Of a stretch of DNA of 64,000 nucleotides, positions 32,194 through 42,800 are shown piece by piece. The notes below the pieces were generated by a model. The model saw only the letters and a program-made list of their open reading frames with translations, did not search any database and was not told the origin of the DNA. The translations under genes were made by a program, and so were the position numbers. Location: NCBI GenBank assembly GCA_914767885.1, contig CAJZBQ010000026.1, positions 99,871-163,870 of the forward strand. The letters are read 5' to 3'. The DNA is from Blepharisma stoltei (lineage: Eukaryota > Ciliophora > Heterotrichea > Heterotrichida > Blepharismidae). Position 1 is the first letter of the stretch; the number at the start of each line of letters is the position of its first letter.

Positions 32194-32410
32194 ATTTAAA
32201 CGCAATCGAAATTTGACATATAAAAATAATGGTCACAAAAACCAACTTGAAATCAGTTGGTTATTTATGGTAATTTTCCAAAGCAAGGCTTAACACACAT
32301 ATTTTACAGAGATCAGAAATCAAAATTCAAAATTGCAAACCTCTAAACAAAAATGATTCTTTATTCAGCAGCCCTTATGGGCTTTTATTAATTATTAATC
32401 AGTCACTTAA

Positions 32411-32697
32411 CTCCCCCCCTCCGTGAGTGAACAAAACCATTAGAAAAATCCCTATTTTTTGCCCAAAAACCCACCCTCCGTGAGTGAACAAAAATTTTTT
32501 TTAATAGAAAAATTTTTATTGAAAAAAATTTTGATATATAAATGATAATTAGTATAATGAAATCTTTCCAATTTTTGCGAATTTCGAAAAACAATATTTT
32601 TTATAAAATTTATATATAAATTTTTTTAAAAAAAAAAATTAACCCCCCTCCGTGAGTGAACAAAAAATTTTTTTGTTCACTCACGGAGGGGGGGGAG
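32411..32697. mobile_element. Family A inverted-repeat element (287 bp)
   Basis: Ends CTCCCCCCCTCCGTGAGTGA and TCACTCACGGAGGGGGGGGA(G); TAA at 32408-32410 and 32698-32700. An inner copy of the end (ACCCTCCGTGAGTGAAC) occurs at 32473. Intergenic; the best-preserved copy in the window. Confidence 0.88.
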
Positions 32698-33678
32698 TAA
32701 GGATCTTTGATTTTTTTTCCTTCCCTTCTCTGCAGTGCAATCTTTTAGCTTCCTTTCTGGTTTTGCTTTTGGCTTTTCTGTTGTAGCTCTTTTGTTGGCT
32801 TCCTGCTAGCTTTGTTGATTTAAAGCTATAGTATTTTATCAAGTGACGACAAAACTTCAAAGTGGTCTACCTTGGTAAAATAAGGGCTGCTATAAAAATA
32901 AAAGATTGTTTAAAAATAAATAGACATAGGATTAATGTATGTAAAATGAAATGTTTTAAAAAATGACTTTAAGAAATTATAGACTAATCGAAGGAGGAAC
33001 AAAAAACTAATAGACTAAAATAAAAGAAAGCATTTTAATTGAAGAAATTTTAAGCCTAAATTGCAAGCAGCTGTTTATTAAATAAAAAATGAACAATTTA
33101 GCTTTATGCAATTTGCATTTGTCAAGATACTGCGATTTAAAGCATATATTAGATTGAAATCTAATAAAATATTGCATCATTTTATCTATTGCCAGATTTC
33201 AATTGAATTCAGGAAGCTTTTGTTTCCTATTTCGATATAAAATCAAAATGAATTAAGAGAATGAGACCATCAAAGTAAGGCATCAATCAAATATTTATTT
33301 GATTTTCTCAATATATGCTTCATTTATGCAACTGTTTTGATGATAAAAATATAGAGATATCCATCAATAGTAGCCTAATTTACCTTCTAATTATCTTTAT
33401 AATGATTTCTCATAAATGAAATAATAAACGAGAATTATTTTCCTATTTCTCTAAAATAGCTTAATTTGCATTCTCATGAAAAATCAAAATCCCAAGGTAA
33501 GTGCTTCTATTTCAAGCTTCCTTTTAATTCAGCGATATAAAAGTGAATTTTTATTTAATATCAGTATTATTAAAACCCTCTACAAATGTTTTCTCTATTC
33601 ATATTCAAAAAATCTCCTTTAAATTTAGTGAAATTAAGTTATTAAATTTATCCAGACTATTCTTTAGCATTTAGAATC
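32698..33678. other. Intergenic, nothing recognised
   Basis: Nearly 1 kb of AT-rich sequence with a short T/C-G-rich start (32701-32820) and no credible open frame. Confidence 0.4.
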
Positions 33679-34105
33679 TTAACTTAACTTAACTTAATTA
33701 TCTGGTGTTTAAGGTGTCTAGTGCCGCAGCCCAAAAGGCTTATGGCAAAACTAGTGACGTAGGCGAGCCATCTTGGAACAGGTCAGCCCTGGCCAAGCCT
33801 TCTATCAACTCCTGCTTCACCAGTCTTGCTGCACGTCTCACCCGGCGCGATGCCGTCGCCCTTGTCTCGACTCAGCTCCTGCGCGTGTTCCGCCTGAGGG
33901 TCATCTTCCCGTGGAGATGTGCTGAGAGGTAAAAGCCCGAAATCTTGAGAGGACTGAGGAGCAGTTCCTCTGGTTATCCCCAGAGTTAAACCGCTATTGC
34001 TGTCCAGAAGTTCTCGAGTGAAAACCTAACCCCATAAATAAAATTCCATGAGGGAGAGAAAATTAGCAAAGCTAATTTCTCTCGAACCGAATGCCATTTT
34101 ATTTA
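33679..34105 (-). mobile_element. SINE-like retroposon with 15-bp target duplication
   Basis: GC-rich island (427 bp) with exact 15-bp direct repeats TTAGCATTTAGAATC on both sides (33664-33678 and 34106-34120). One end is a simple repeat TTAACTTAACTTAACTTAA, the other ATGCCATTTTATTTA. Long exact duplication plus a simple-sequence tail is the mark of LINE-driven target-primed insertion. The paralogous site before AP2 (about 39510-39535) lacks it. Short open frames inside are not credible genes. Confidence 0.75.
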
Positions 34106-35335
34106 TTAGCATTTAGAATCAAAATAGTTGCTTAATCACTCTTTTTGAGCTCTCTCATTTTTATTTTCTCGGCTTTCAACTAAAGCTCTCTTCTCCATTT
34201 AATTGGAGCAAGACATAAGCCTTGCAAAATAAAATATTCACATCAATAATCTTTGTTTTTAGCTTTTGCTATCCCTTTTTGAAGTTGAAAGTGTAGAAGG
34301 ATTATAATTTAATGTTTGTTAATGGTTGGCTATCATATAAATCAATAAATGGTGTTTCTGTTCCTTCTTATTTCTTATGCAACTGCCTTAATTCGTCTTC
34401 CTTTAGAGGAAAAATCGAGATCATCAAATTTTAATCATTCGAAAACTTGAAAGCTTAGAGGACTTTTGTCTTCAGCAACCGTGACGAACTATCAAAACGT
34501 AGATTCTATTTAGGCTCAATATTATATCGATGCTGAAATTGGAACTCCTCCTCAAAAGTTCTCTTTACTAGTTTCCTTAAGGACCTCTTGAATTTTGGTG
34601 GATTTAAAAAACTGTGCATCGTGCCGAAGCTGAACTAATAAATTTGACCCAGACAATTCCTTAACGCTGAAGAGAGGAAATAAGTATTTGACCATAGACA
34701 CTGTGGGCCAGATGAAAGGTAAAATTGGAAACGAAGCAATTCGGATAGGAGACCTTAGTGCAAAATCTCAGGGCATTGTTTTAGTCGATGATGAGGATGG
34801 AACTGATGATCTAAAGCCAGATGGTATTTTTGGACTTGGTTTTAGCGCAGCTAAAGATGGAGCTACCTCTATTTTGAATACTTTATATGAGCAGAATGAT
34901 ATTGAGCACTTGCTTTTTTCACTTTATTTAAGTGACTCAAACAGCATTTCTGACTTGCCTGATTATGGCCAATCAATGCTTATTATAGATGGCTATGATA
35001 TTTCTAAATATGCAGCAGAATCACAGTTTACATTCCTAAATGTAGCAAATTCTGATGGATTTTGGGAATTGGATTCTGATTGTGTTGTTTTTGGCCAAAA
35101 AAGCTTTGCAGGAGGGTCTAAAGCAAGAATAAGTCCAGGTACAAGCTACATATTGGGACCAATAGATGCTATCAGTGGAATTTTAAAGCTATTAGAAGCT
35201 AATTATACTTGCTCGGCTGACAATTTAGGACAACTAAATTGTAATTGCAACGAAAATTACCCTGACTTTGTATTTCAACTAACTTCCCCCCTCTGCGGGT
35301 GAACAAAAATTTTTGTTCGCTCACGGAAGGGGGTT

Positions 35336-36268
35336 AATAACGATGGCCCCCCCTCAACCTTGATATCTACTGCAACAAAAATTTTTCGAAAAAATCTTCA
35401 TTCCTACAGAACATAAAAAATATTAGTGCATTTTTCTCTAGGTGAGTTTCTCAACAAAAAACCATAAAGCAGCGCTACTGTAGGTGTGTCAATGACCTTC
35501 TCATCGAGATTTGGACGGCTATTGCAATTACTCGCCATTTTAATAAACTTATCTAGCTAAAAAGTACGGAAAAATTTAAGATGCGCATCGAAAATTTGTT
35601 GCAAGAGGATTAGTATTAAGATTATTACAGACAGGCGCTAGCCATATTGATGACGCAGTCATTAAAGACCTCCTGTACGGAAGGTTCTACTGCTTGTCGA
35701 CTCCAGCCCAGAGGGTCTATCCCTCTTACGAGTGCCCTTCCGGTACCTTAGGTCTCCTCCTTGCTTTGCGGTTCAGTCTTGAGTGCTTATGGATTTCTGC
35801 AGCCCTGCCACGAGCGATTGGAGTAGCTTGATCCCAAGGATCAGCTCTTGTAGTCTATTGGGTATAAAAGTGCATTTCTTCAACAGCTACAGGAAAAAGA
35901 CTGTTTCCCCTGTGGCCTGGGCTGAAACCCCCAGTTTCTCGTTAGAGGAATACCCATGGGTCCTCGGATCCAAGGACGTTGTTGAGCACCTCCATTTCCA
36001 ACCACAGGAAAGCAGCCAAAACCTACCTGGATACACACTTCTTGAGCCTGCGTCTGATTCTCGGCTAGGAGTCCGTCCCAGTTCGCTGTAGCGATAAGGT
36101 CTGGACCACTGCGCCAAGAGGGCATGTTGACGCGTGTCGCCATTTTAATTTATATAATTTGTTGCAAGAGATATGAAAATTATTATTTTTTTTATATAAA
36201 ATTTTATATTAAAAAATTGCACTTTTGTTGTAATAGACATGAAGATTAAAGGGGGGTTCATCGTTATT
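35336..36268. mobile_element. Family C inverted-repeat element nested in family A
   Basis: Imperfect inverted ends of about 45 bp: AATAACGATGGCCCCCCCTC at left, and at right the inverse of AATAACGATGAACCCCCCTT. Different from families A and B. Probably about 385 bp before the SINE-like piece landed in it. Confidence 0.6.
35608..36155 (-). mobile_element. SINE-like retroposon (548 bp), innermost insertion
   Basis: GC-rich, non-coding, flanked by exact 15-bp repeats AATTTGTTGCAAGAG (35593-35607 and 36156-36170). On the minus strand it begins AAAATGGCGACACGCG and contains TGGCGCAGTGGTCCAG, similar to a tRNA A-box region, which fits a tRNA-derived SINE. Short open frames in it are not genes. Confidence 0.7.
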
Positions 36269-37261
36269 TTTTTCGTAGTTTAAAAAAATCCTAATTCGCA
36301 AAAATTAGAAAGCAAATACTAATTTGCATTGTAAAATTTATGTTTTAAACGCAATTTGTTTAAAGTTAAGCTGAATTAGCTCGAGATTTCATTATACTAA
36401 TTATCGCTTATAATTCAAAATGTTTTCCATAAAAGATTTTAAATTTTTGTTCATCGCGGAGTGTGGGCTTTTGAGCAAAAAAATAGTGATTTTTCTAATT
36501 GTTTTGTTCGCTCACGGAGGGGGGAGTAAGTGGAGTTCAATTCAAAATAAAATCAGCTGGGTATTTGCAAAAAGTTGATGAATATTGCCATCCAACTTTT
36601 GGCTATTCAACAGTTACCAATACATGGATTTTAGGTGACACTTTTCTCAGAAGATTTTATACACTTTACGACAAAGCCAAGCGCAGCCAATTGTACATCA
36701 AGCTCTGTTAATTGCACAAATCCAACTAATCTTGTGCCAAACCCCAACCCAGGCAAAATAAATTGCACATCATGCTCAAATTTATCTTATTCTAGCCAAG
36801 GCAGCATCAGTGAAAAGGCTTACATTGGGTTTGGTGTGCTCATTACATTAGGTGCTTTATTTACAGTAACTATCTTCCTTTTTATTATTACTTATTACTG
36901 TGATGCAATCAAGAACACGTTAAGAGAATGTTGCCCAAAAAAGAATCCTGTTGCTCCTTCTGCAGAAAATTCCAATAATACTTTGAATGCTAGCAATATT
37001 CCAGATATGTTTCCTCCAAATAGTCCTACTAACTCGGTTTCTGAAAATGAAATAACCCCTCAGGGCATAAAAGAAAAAACAGCTGCGATTTTAAACAGAG
37101 TGAATAATCCAGAAACCGAGAATGATTTCAGGAGAACTTTTACACGAATATCAGAGAATGCTACTAATGCTGCTAATAATCCAACATATCAAAGTTTTAT
37201 CAACGCTTAGGATCGGGTTAGCTCTCTTTATCTTCTTAATCCCTTGATCGAATGGCTGCAA

Positions 37262-37436
37262 TAAAAATGGTAAAATATAAATAGCTATTTTTGATAATAG
37301 CTGATCTAGATACTATTCAGGATAATCGCTTTTGCACAATTCTAATGCGATTTCTAGCATATTTGTTAATAAATAGCATACTTTGCGACTTAAAAAACTT
37401 ATAAATGATTGTGAATGAGTTAGAGAAAATAATAAA
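37262..37436. mobile_element. TA-bounded insertion (IES-like), 175 bp, in AP1
   Basis: TA at 37262-37263 and 37437-37438. Joins L-I-E-W-L-Q to Y-G-R-T-S-L-I-V-Y-D. The same site in AP2 has a homologous 184-bp piece. Confidence 0.7.
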
Positions 37437-38149
37437 TACGGTAGAACCTCTTTGATTGTTTATGACACTGAAAATGAAATCGAAAAAGAGATAGTGTTAG
37501 AAAATACTCCAGAAAAACTGAATAAGTGTACTTGCATTACTTATATACCAGGCGGTAAAATTTTCTGTTTTGGAAATGATCCTGCTTCTGGAGTTACATT
37601 GCTAATCAATAATAATAATCAAGTTGAAATGCTGCGATCTGGAACACCTTGCAGCAGCTCATCAGCTACCTATTTTAATAATAGCGTGTAACTTTATCTG
37701 AGAGATTTGACTTGAAAAGTAAAAATTGGCAAAAATTAATGCCATTGCCTAAAGCTGATTATGAATGCCACTGTTTGGAGTTTAATAATAATATTTTGAT
37801 TGCTGGTCGTCAAAATCAAAATATTTTGAGATAGTCAATAAAAGATAACAAGTTCGAGCCAATAAATAGCTATTATTTTGAGGGAGGGGTGAGAAAAATC
37901 CTGTTTAATGCAGGTAGCTTATGGTTGATTGAGTGCAGCAAGATGGGGAAGATATATGAAAGTATAAGGGATGATAAGTCTTGGGTAGAAATAACTAATC
38001 TTGATAAGTTTTTTGGTGATCCTTCACAAGTTTATTGCTCTTATAATAAGGAAGCAATATATATTGGCTGCGGAGGAGAATTTGATGGGTATTATAAGTT
38101 TAGCTTAAGCCAAAAAACAACTTACAAGTTAGAGATCAGTAGATTCTAA

Positions 38150-39801
38150 TTCTTAAATTTAATCAATTATTTGCTTTAGACAATTTTTTTATTAGATTTT
38201 TAATTTCTCATTTTAGAGAGTTAAGGGTTGCACCCATCCCATTTACCTCATTTTTATTTATAGGGCTTTTATCTTCAGCTGCTGTGAGAAATTTCCTTTA
38301 AAGAATATTATAGCGAAAAAATTTTGAAGCAAGAAGTAGCACAAGATTAGCCATAATTAAAAGTATTTTATGATAATTATAAGTCAATGAGACTATTTTA
38401 ATATAAATTGACCTTAGCAAATTAAAATGGCAATTATTGAAATTCCAAAAACTTGCTCTATATTTGTTTTTTGATGTACAGCTAATTTTTAAATAATTAT
38501 TATAGCATCATTATGATCAATTGACATTGCATTTACAATGCTTTTAGCTATGGAAGATAAATAAAGGGTGCGGTAGCCTCAATCAATCCCATCTCTAATG
38601 TGTATTTATGTATGGCATAGCCGATTAAGTGAGCTGTCTTTTAGGCAACTTTCTTCACCGATTAATATTATTTCACAAAGTGTTGTCATACCAATAAAAT
38701 TTTATAACATTTGGGACTGATAAAAGCAAATAAAAAGAAATTGAAAAAATCTGAGAAAGGATTATTTAGAAGCAGCAAGGGAAACAAAATTTTCAATTTG
38801 ATTTATCTTAGCATGGCCAAAAAAAAAGACATACAAGACGCTTATATAAAATTAATAAATAATTAGCAAGCAGCATACTTGAAATTATATTCATCTATTC
38901 ATAGGATTATTAATAAAATTGTGCTTAAATTATTTTTGATATTATTTATCTAATTATACTAAATCTCTTTATTCTTTAATTGCATCTTCATCTTCGCTCT
39001 CTTTCTCTTCATATTAATCATGTCTCTTTAGTTATTTAATGATTTCTTTATTCAATACTTGCAAATAATCATCTCTTAGCTGCTTATAGGCGATTTGCTC
39101 AAGATTTAGATTTAGGGTGCAAATTAATGAATAATGCGCAGAAATAAACCTCTCCAGAAGAATCCACTATTTCAATTGAAAGGGTGCGAAAAGTTATATG
39201 AAATAGCATCAATTTTTGGGTATAATAAAGGAACTGTCTGTATTGGAGCATTAGGACAGTTTATAAAATTAAGAAGAGGAGAAAGAAAAGCAATGCAGCA
39301 AATAAAAATTTGATAGTAATTATTATTAATTTTATGGTTTTATTTGATATATTGGTGGTGCATGAGAAGCTTTTGGGAAGAATATTGAAACATATAAAAC
39401 ATAATTTACCCAGATATTTAATATGAAGCAAACATTCAAGAAAATTCTTTTCGTTTTTAAACTATTTACAGTGATTTAATTTATGAAATTAAGTTAATAA
39501 ATTTACTCAAACAATTCTTTAGCATTTAAAATCAAAATAATTGCTTAATCAGTCTTTTTGAGCTCTCTCATTCCCATTTTCTCGACTTTCAACTAAAAGC
39601 TCTCTCTTCTCCATTTAATTGTAGCAAAAATTTTAAACTAAGTAGCCACTCTAGATAAACAGACATAAGCCTTGCAAAAAATCATATTGGCATCAATAAT
39701 CTTTGTTTTTAGCTCTTGCTATTCCTTTTTGAAGCTAAAAAAATTGTAGAAGGAATTGTAATTTTCAGTTTGATGATGGCTGTTTATCATATAAATCATA
39801 A
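38150..39801. other. Intergenic with decayed repeats
   Basis: About 1.65 kb. The last 300 bp (39500-39800) match the DNA upstream of AP1 (33640-34340 without the SINE), so it is the duplicated promoter region of AP2. The rest shows no usable frame; short Kelch-like scraps near 39130-39260 (S-F-G-Y-N-K-G-T-V-C-I-G) suggest an old gene remnant. Confidence 0.45.
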
Positions 39802-42800
39802 ATGCTGTTTCTGTTCCTCCTAATTTCTTATTCAACTGCCTTAATTCGTCTTCCTTTGGAGGAAAAATTGAGATCATCAAATTTTCATCATTCGAAAACA
39901 TCTTGAAAGCTTAGAGGACTTTTGTCTTCAGCAACCGTGACGAACTATCAAAACGTAGATTCTATTTAGGCTCAATATTATATCGATGCTGAAATTGGAA
40001 CTCCTCCTCAAAAGTTTTCTTTACTAGTTTCCTTAAGGACCTCTTGAATTTTGGTGGGTTTAAAAAACTGCGGATCGTGCCGAGGCTGAACTAATAAATT
40101 TGACCCAGACAGTTCCTCAACGCTGAAGAGCGGGAATAAGTATTTGACCGTAGACACTGTGGGCCAGATGAAAGGTAAAATTGGAAACGAAACAATTCGG
40201 ATAGGAGACCTTAGTGCAAAATCTCAGGGAATTGTTTTAGTCGATGATGAGTATGGAACTGATGATCTAAAGCCAGATGGTATATTTGGGCTAGGTTTTA
40301 GCACTGCTAAAGATGGAGCTACCTCTATTTTGAATACTGTATTGTCGCAAAATAATATTAAGCACTTGCTTTTTTCACTTTATTTTAGTGACTCAAACAG
40401 CATTTCTGACTTACCTGATTATGGCCAATCAATGCTTATTATAGATGGCTATGATATTTCTAAATATGCAGCAGAATCACAGTTTACATTTCTAAACGCA
40501 GCAAATTCTGATGGGTATTGGGAATTGGATTCTGATTGTGTTGTTTTTGGCCAAAAAAGTTTTGCAGGAGGGTCTAAAGCAAGAATAAGTCCAGGTACAA
40601 GCTACGTATTGGGACCAAAAGATACTGTCAATGAAATTTTAAAGCTATTAGAAACTAATTATACTTGCTCAGCTGACAATTTAGGACAACTAAATTGTAA
40701 TTGCAACGAAAATTACCCTGACTTTGTATTTCAACTCAGTGGAGTTCAATTCAAAATAAAATCAGCTGGGTATTTGCAAAAAGTTGATGAATATTGCCAT
40801 CCAACTTTTGGCTATTCAACAGTAACCAATACATGGATTTTAGGTGACACTTTTCTCACTCCCCCCCCCCTTTAAATTGGAACTAAAAATTTTGTTCCAA
40901 TTTAAAGGGGGGTTAAGAAAATTTTTTTAAAAAAAAATCATTATAAAATTTTGTATAAAAAAAAAAAAATTTCAAAAATTTATCCAATTAGATTAATAAA
41001 TTTGTTTAATAAAATGCTATTTACTCTTTATCCTTTAAAAAAAAAGCAAGATATAACTAAAAATTTTATTATTAATTAATACGCCAATATTAATTGGTAT
41101 CAAAACTATTTACACAAAAATTTTTATTTTTATTGATAAAAAAAAATTTTAGAAAATTTATCGATCAAAGTGCTAATTTTGTTTAAATAAGATATTATTT
41201 ATACTATATTCTTTAAAATAAAGCAAGAGATAAGTAAATTTTGAATTTTTGCAAAGAATTCGTATTAGATTTATATCAAAGCTATTTATATAAAAAATAT
41301 CATTTTTATCAAAAAAATAAATTTGTTTTTAAAAATTTACAATTAAGGATAATAAATTTATTTAAATAAGATGCTCTTTATACTCTATTCTTTAAACAAG
41401 AGCAGGATATAACTAAATTTTTAATTTTAGTTAAGAAGAAACATTTAAATTATATCGAAACTTTTTACATAAAAATTATGATTTATATATATAAAATTTT
41501 TTATTATAAAATTAAATTTTGTTCCAATTTAAAGGGGGGTTAATTTACCAAAAAAGTGGAAAATTTTACCTATATTTTGTTCCAGTTTAAAGGGGGGGGA
41601 GAGTCAGAAGATTTTATACGCTTTATGACATGGAAAACAAAAAAATCGGACTTGCCACTGTTGGTTCTATATCCCAAATAAGCAAACGGGCATCGTTATG
41701 TAGTTCAAACAACTCTGGATCGTCTGGAACTGGCTCCAATTGCAAAAATTCAACAGGCTCCACCAATGGTACAAATTCAGGAAACTGCACTAATCCTGTG
41801 CCAAACCCAAATCCAGGCACAACCAATTGTACATCAAGCTCTGCTAATTGCACAAATCCAAATAATCCTGTACCAAACCCCAACCCAGGCACAATAAATT
41901 GCACATCAAGCTCAAATTGTACCAGTTCAAGCCATAGCAGCAGTTCGTTCATTTCCAGTAATTATTTTGGCTTGACAGCAATTTCATGAACTTTATTATG
42001 GAGCTTATATATTATTTGTCACTGGGATACAATTAAGGGCAAGTTCAGAAAATGCTGTTCTAAGAATAATACTATTGATGCAGATCCCAATTTTTTTGAT
42101 GTTGGCCTAACTCCGCCAATTTATGATAGGATTCCTTCAAATAGTCGTACAAACTCGGTTTCTGAAAATGAGATAGCCCCTCAGAGCATAAAAGCAAAAA
42201 CAGCTGCGATTTTAAACAGAGTGAATAATCCAGAAACTGAGGATGATTTCAGAAGAACTTTTACACGATTATCAGAGAATGCTAGTAATGCTGCTAATAA
42301 TCCAACATATAAAATTAACTGCCAAAGATTTATTGACGCTTATCATAGGGTCAGCTCTCTTTATTTTCTTACTCATTTGATCGAATGGCTCCATTAAAAA
42401 TTTCTTAAAAATGATAAAAATATAACTAACTATTTTTGATAATAAATATTATAAGGATAATTGCTTTTGCACAATTCTAATGCGATTTCTTGCATATTTG
42501 TTTAATATATAGCATACTTTGTGGTCAGTGATAACAAAATTTATGAATGATAGTGATGGAGTTAGAGAAAATAATTTCTACGGTAGAACCTCTTTGGTTA
42601 TCTATGACACTGAAAATGAAAGAGAAAACGAGATAGTGTTAGAAAAGACTCCAGAAAACCTGCAGAGCTGTACTTCCATTACTTTTATTCCAGGTGGTAA
42701 AATTTTCTGTTTTGGAAATTATCCTGCTTCTGGAGTTACATTGATGCTCGATGAGCATTATCAAGTCGAAAAGCTGAAATCTGGAGGCTTTAGTAATATT

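Larger units (their letters stand above)
35283..36526. mobile_element. Composite family A element (1244 bp) with nested elements
   Basis: Outer ends CTTCCCCCCTCTGCGGGTGA and GTTCGCTCACGGAGGGGGGA(G), flanked by TAA (35280-35282, 36527-36529). Removal with one TAA joins F-V-F-Q-L to S-G-V-Q-F-K-I-K-S, as in uninterrupted AP2. Inside is a second inverted-repeat element (35336-36268), itself holding a SINE-like insertion (35608-36155). Confidence 0.82.
34349..38149 (+). pseudogene. Pepsin-like pseudoprotease-TM-Kelch gene (AP1), decayed
   Basis: Paralog of AP2 (39802-43806). Signal peptide M-V-F-L-F-L-L-I-S-Y-A, 15-nt intron at 34499-34513 (GTAGATTCTATTTAG), pepsin-fold region with IGTPPQKF-type start (E-I-G-T-P-P-Q-K-F), S-L-R-T-S-W in place of the D-T-G-S-S active site, and S-P-G-T-S in place of the second D-T-G-T-S. 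Cut by a 1244-bp composite element (35283-36526) and a 175-bp TA-bounded piece (37262-37436). Independent of these, it has true damage: a deletion and frame change at about 36670, TAG at 37208 and in the Kelch part at about 37830 where AP2 has TAT, and a 35-bp deletion near 37690. Hence a pseudogene copy, although the C-terminal Kelch part still aligns. Confidence 0.8.

Noticed and set aside
32411-32697. GC-rich inverted repeats that could be read as transcription terminators
   Set aside because: The same ends recur 11 times with TNA duplications, inside genes as well as between them; they are transposon ends, and hairpin terminators are not expected for nuclear mRNA genes.
33705-33932. 75-codon open frame in a GC-rich stretch
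   Set aside because: Lies within the SINE-like element 33679-34105; no domain and no family resemblance.
35783-36143. Open frames of 76-102 codons in the GC-rich island
   Set aside because: Overlapping frames on both strands inside a SINE-like element with exact target duplications; long only because of higher GC content.
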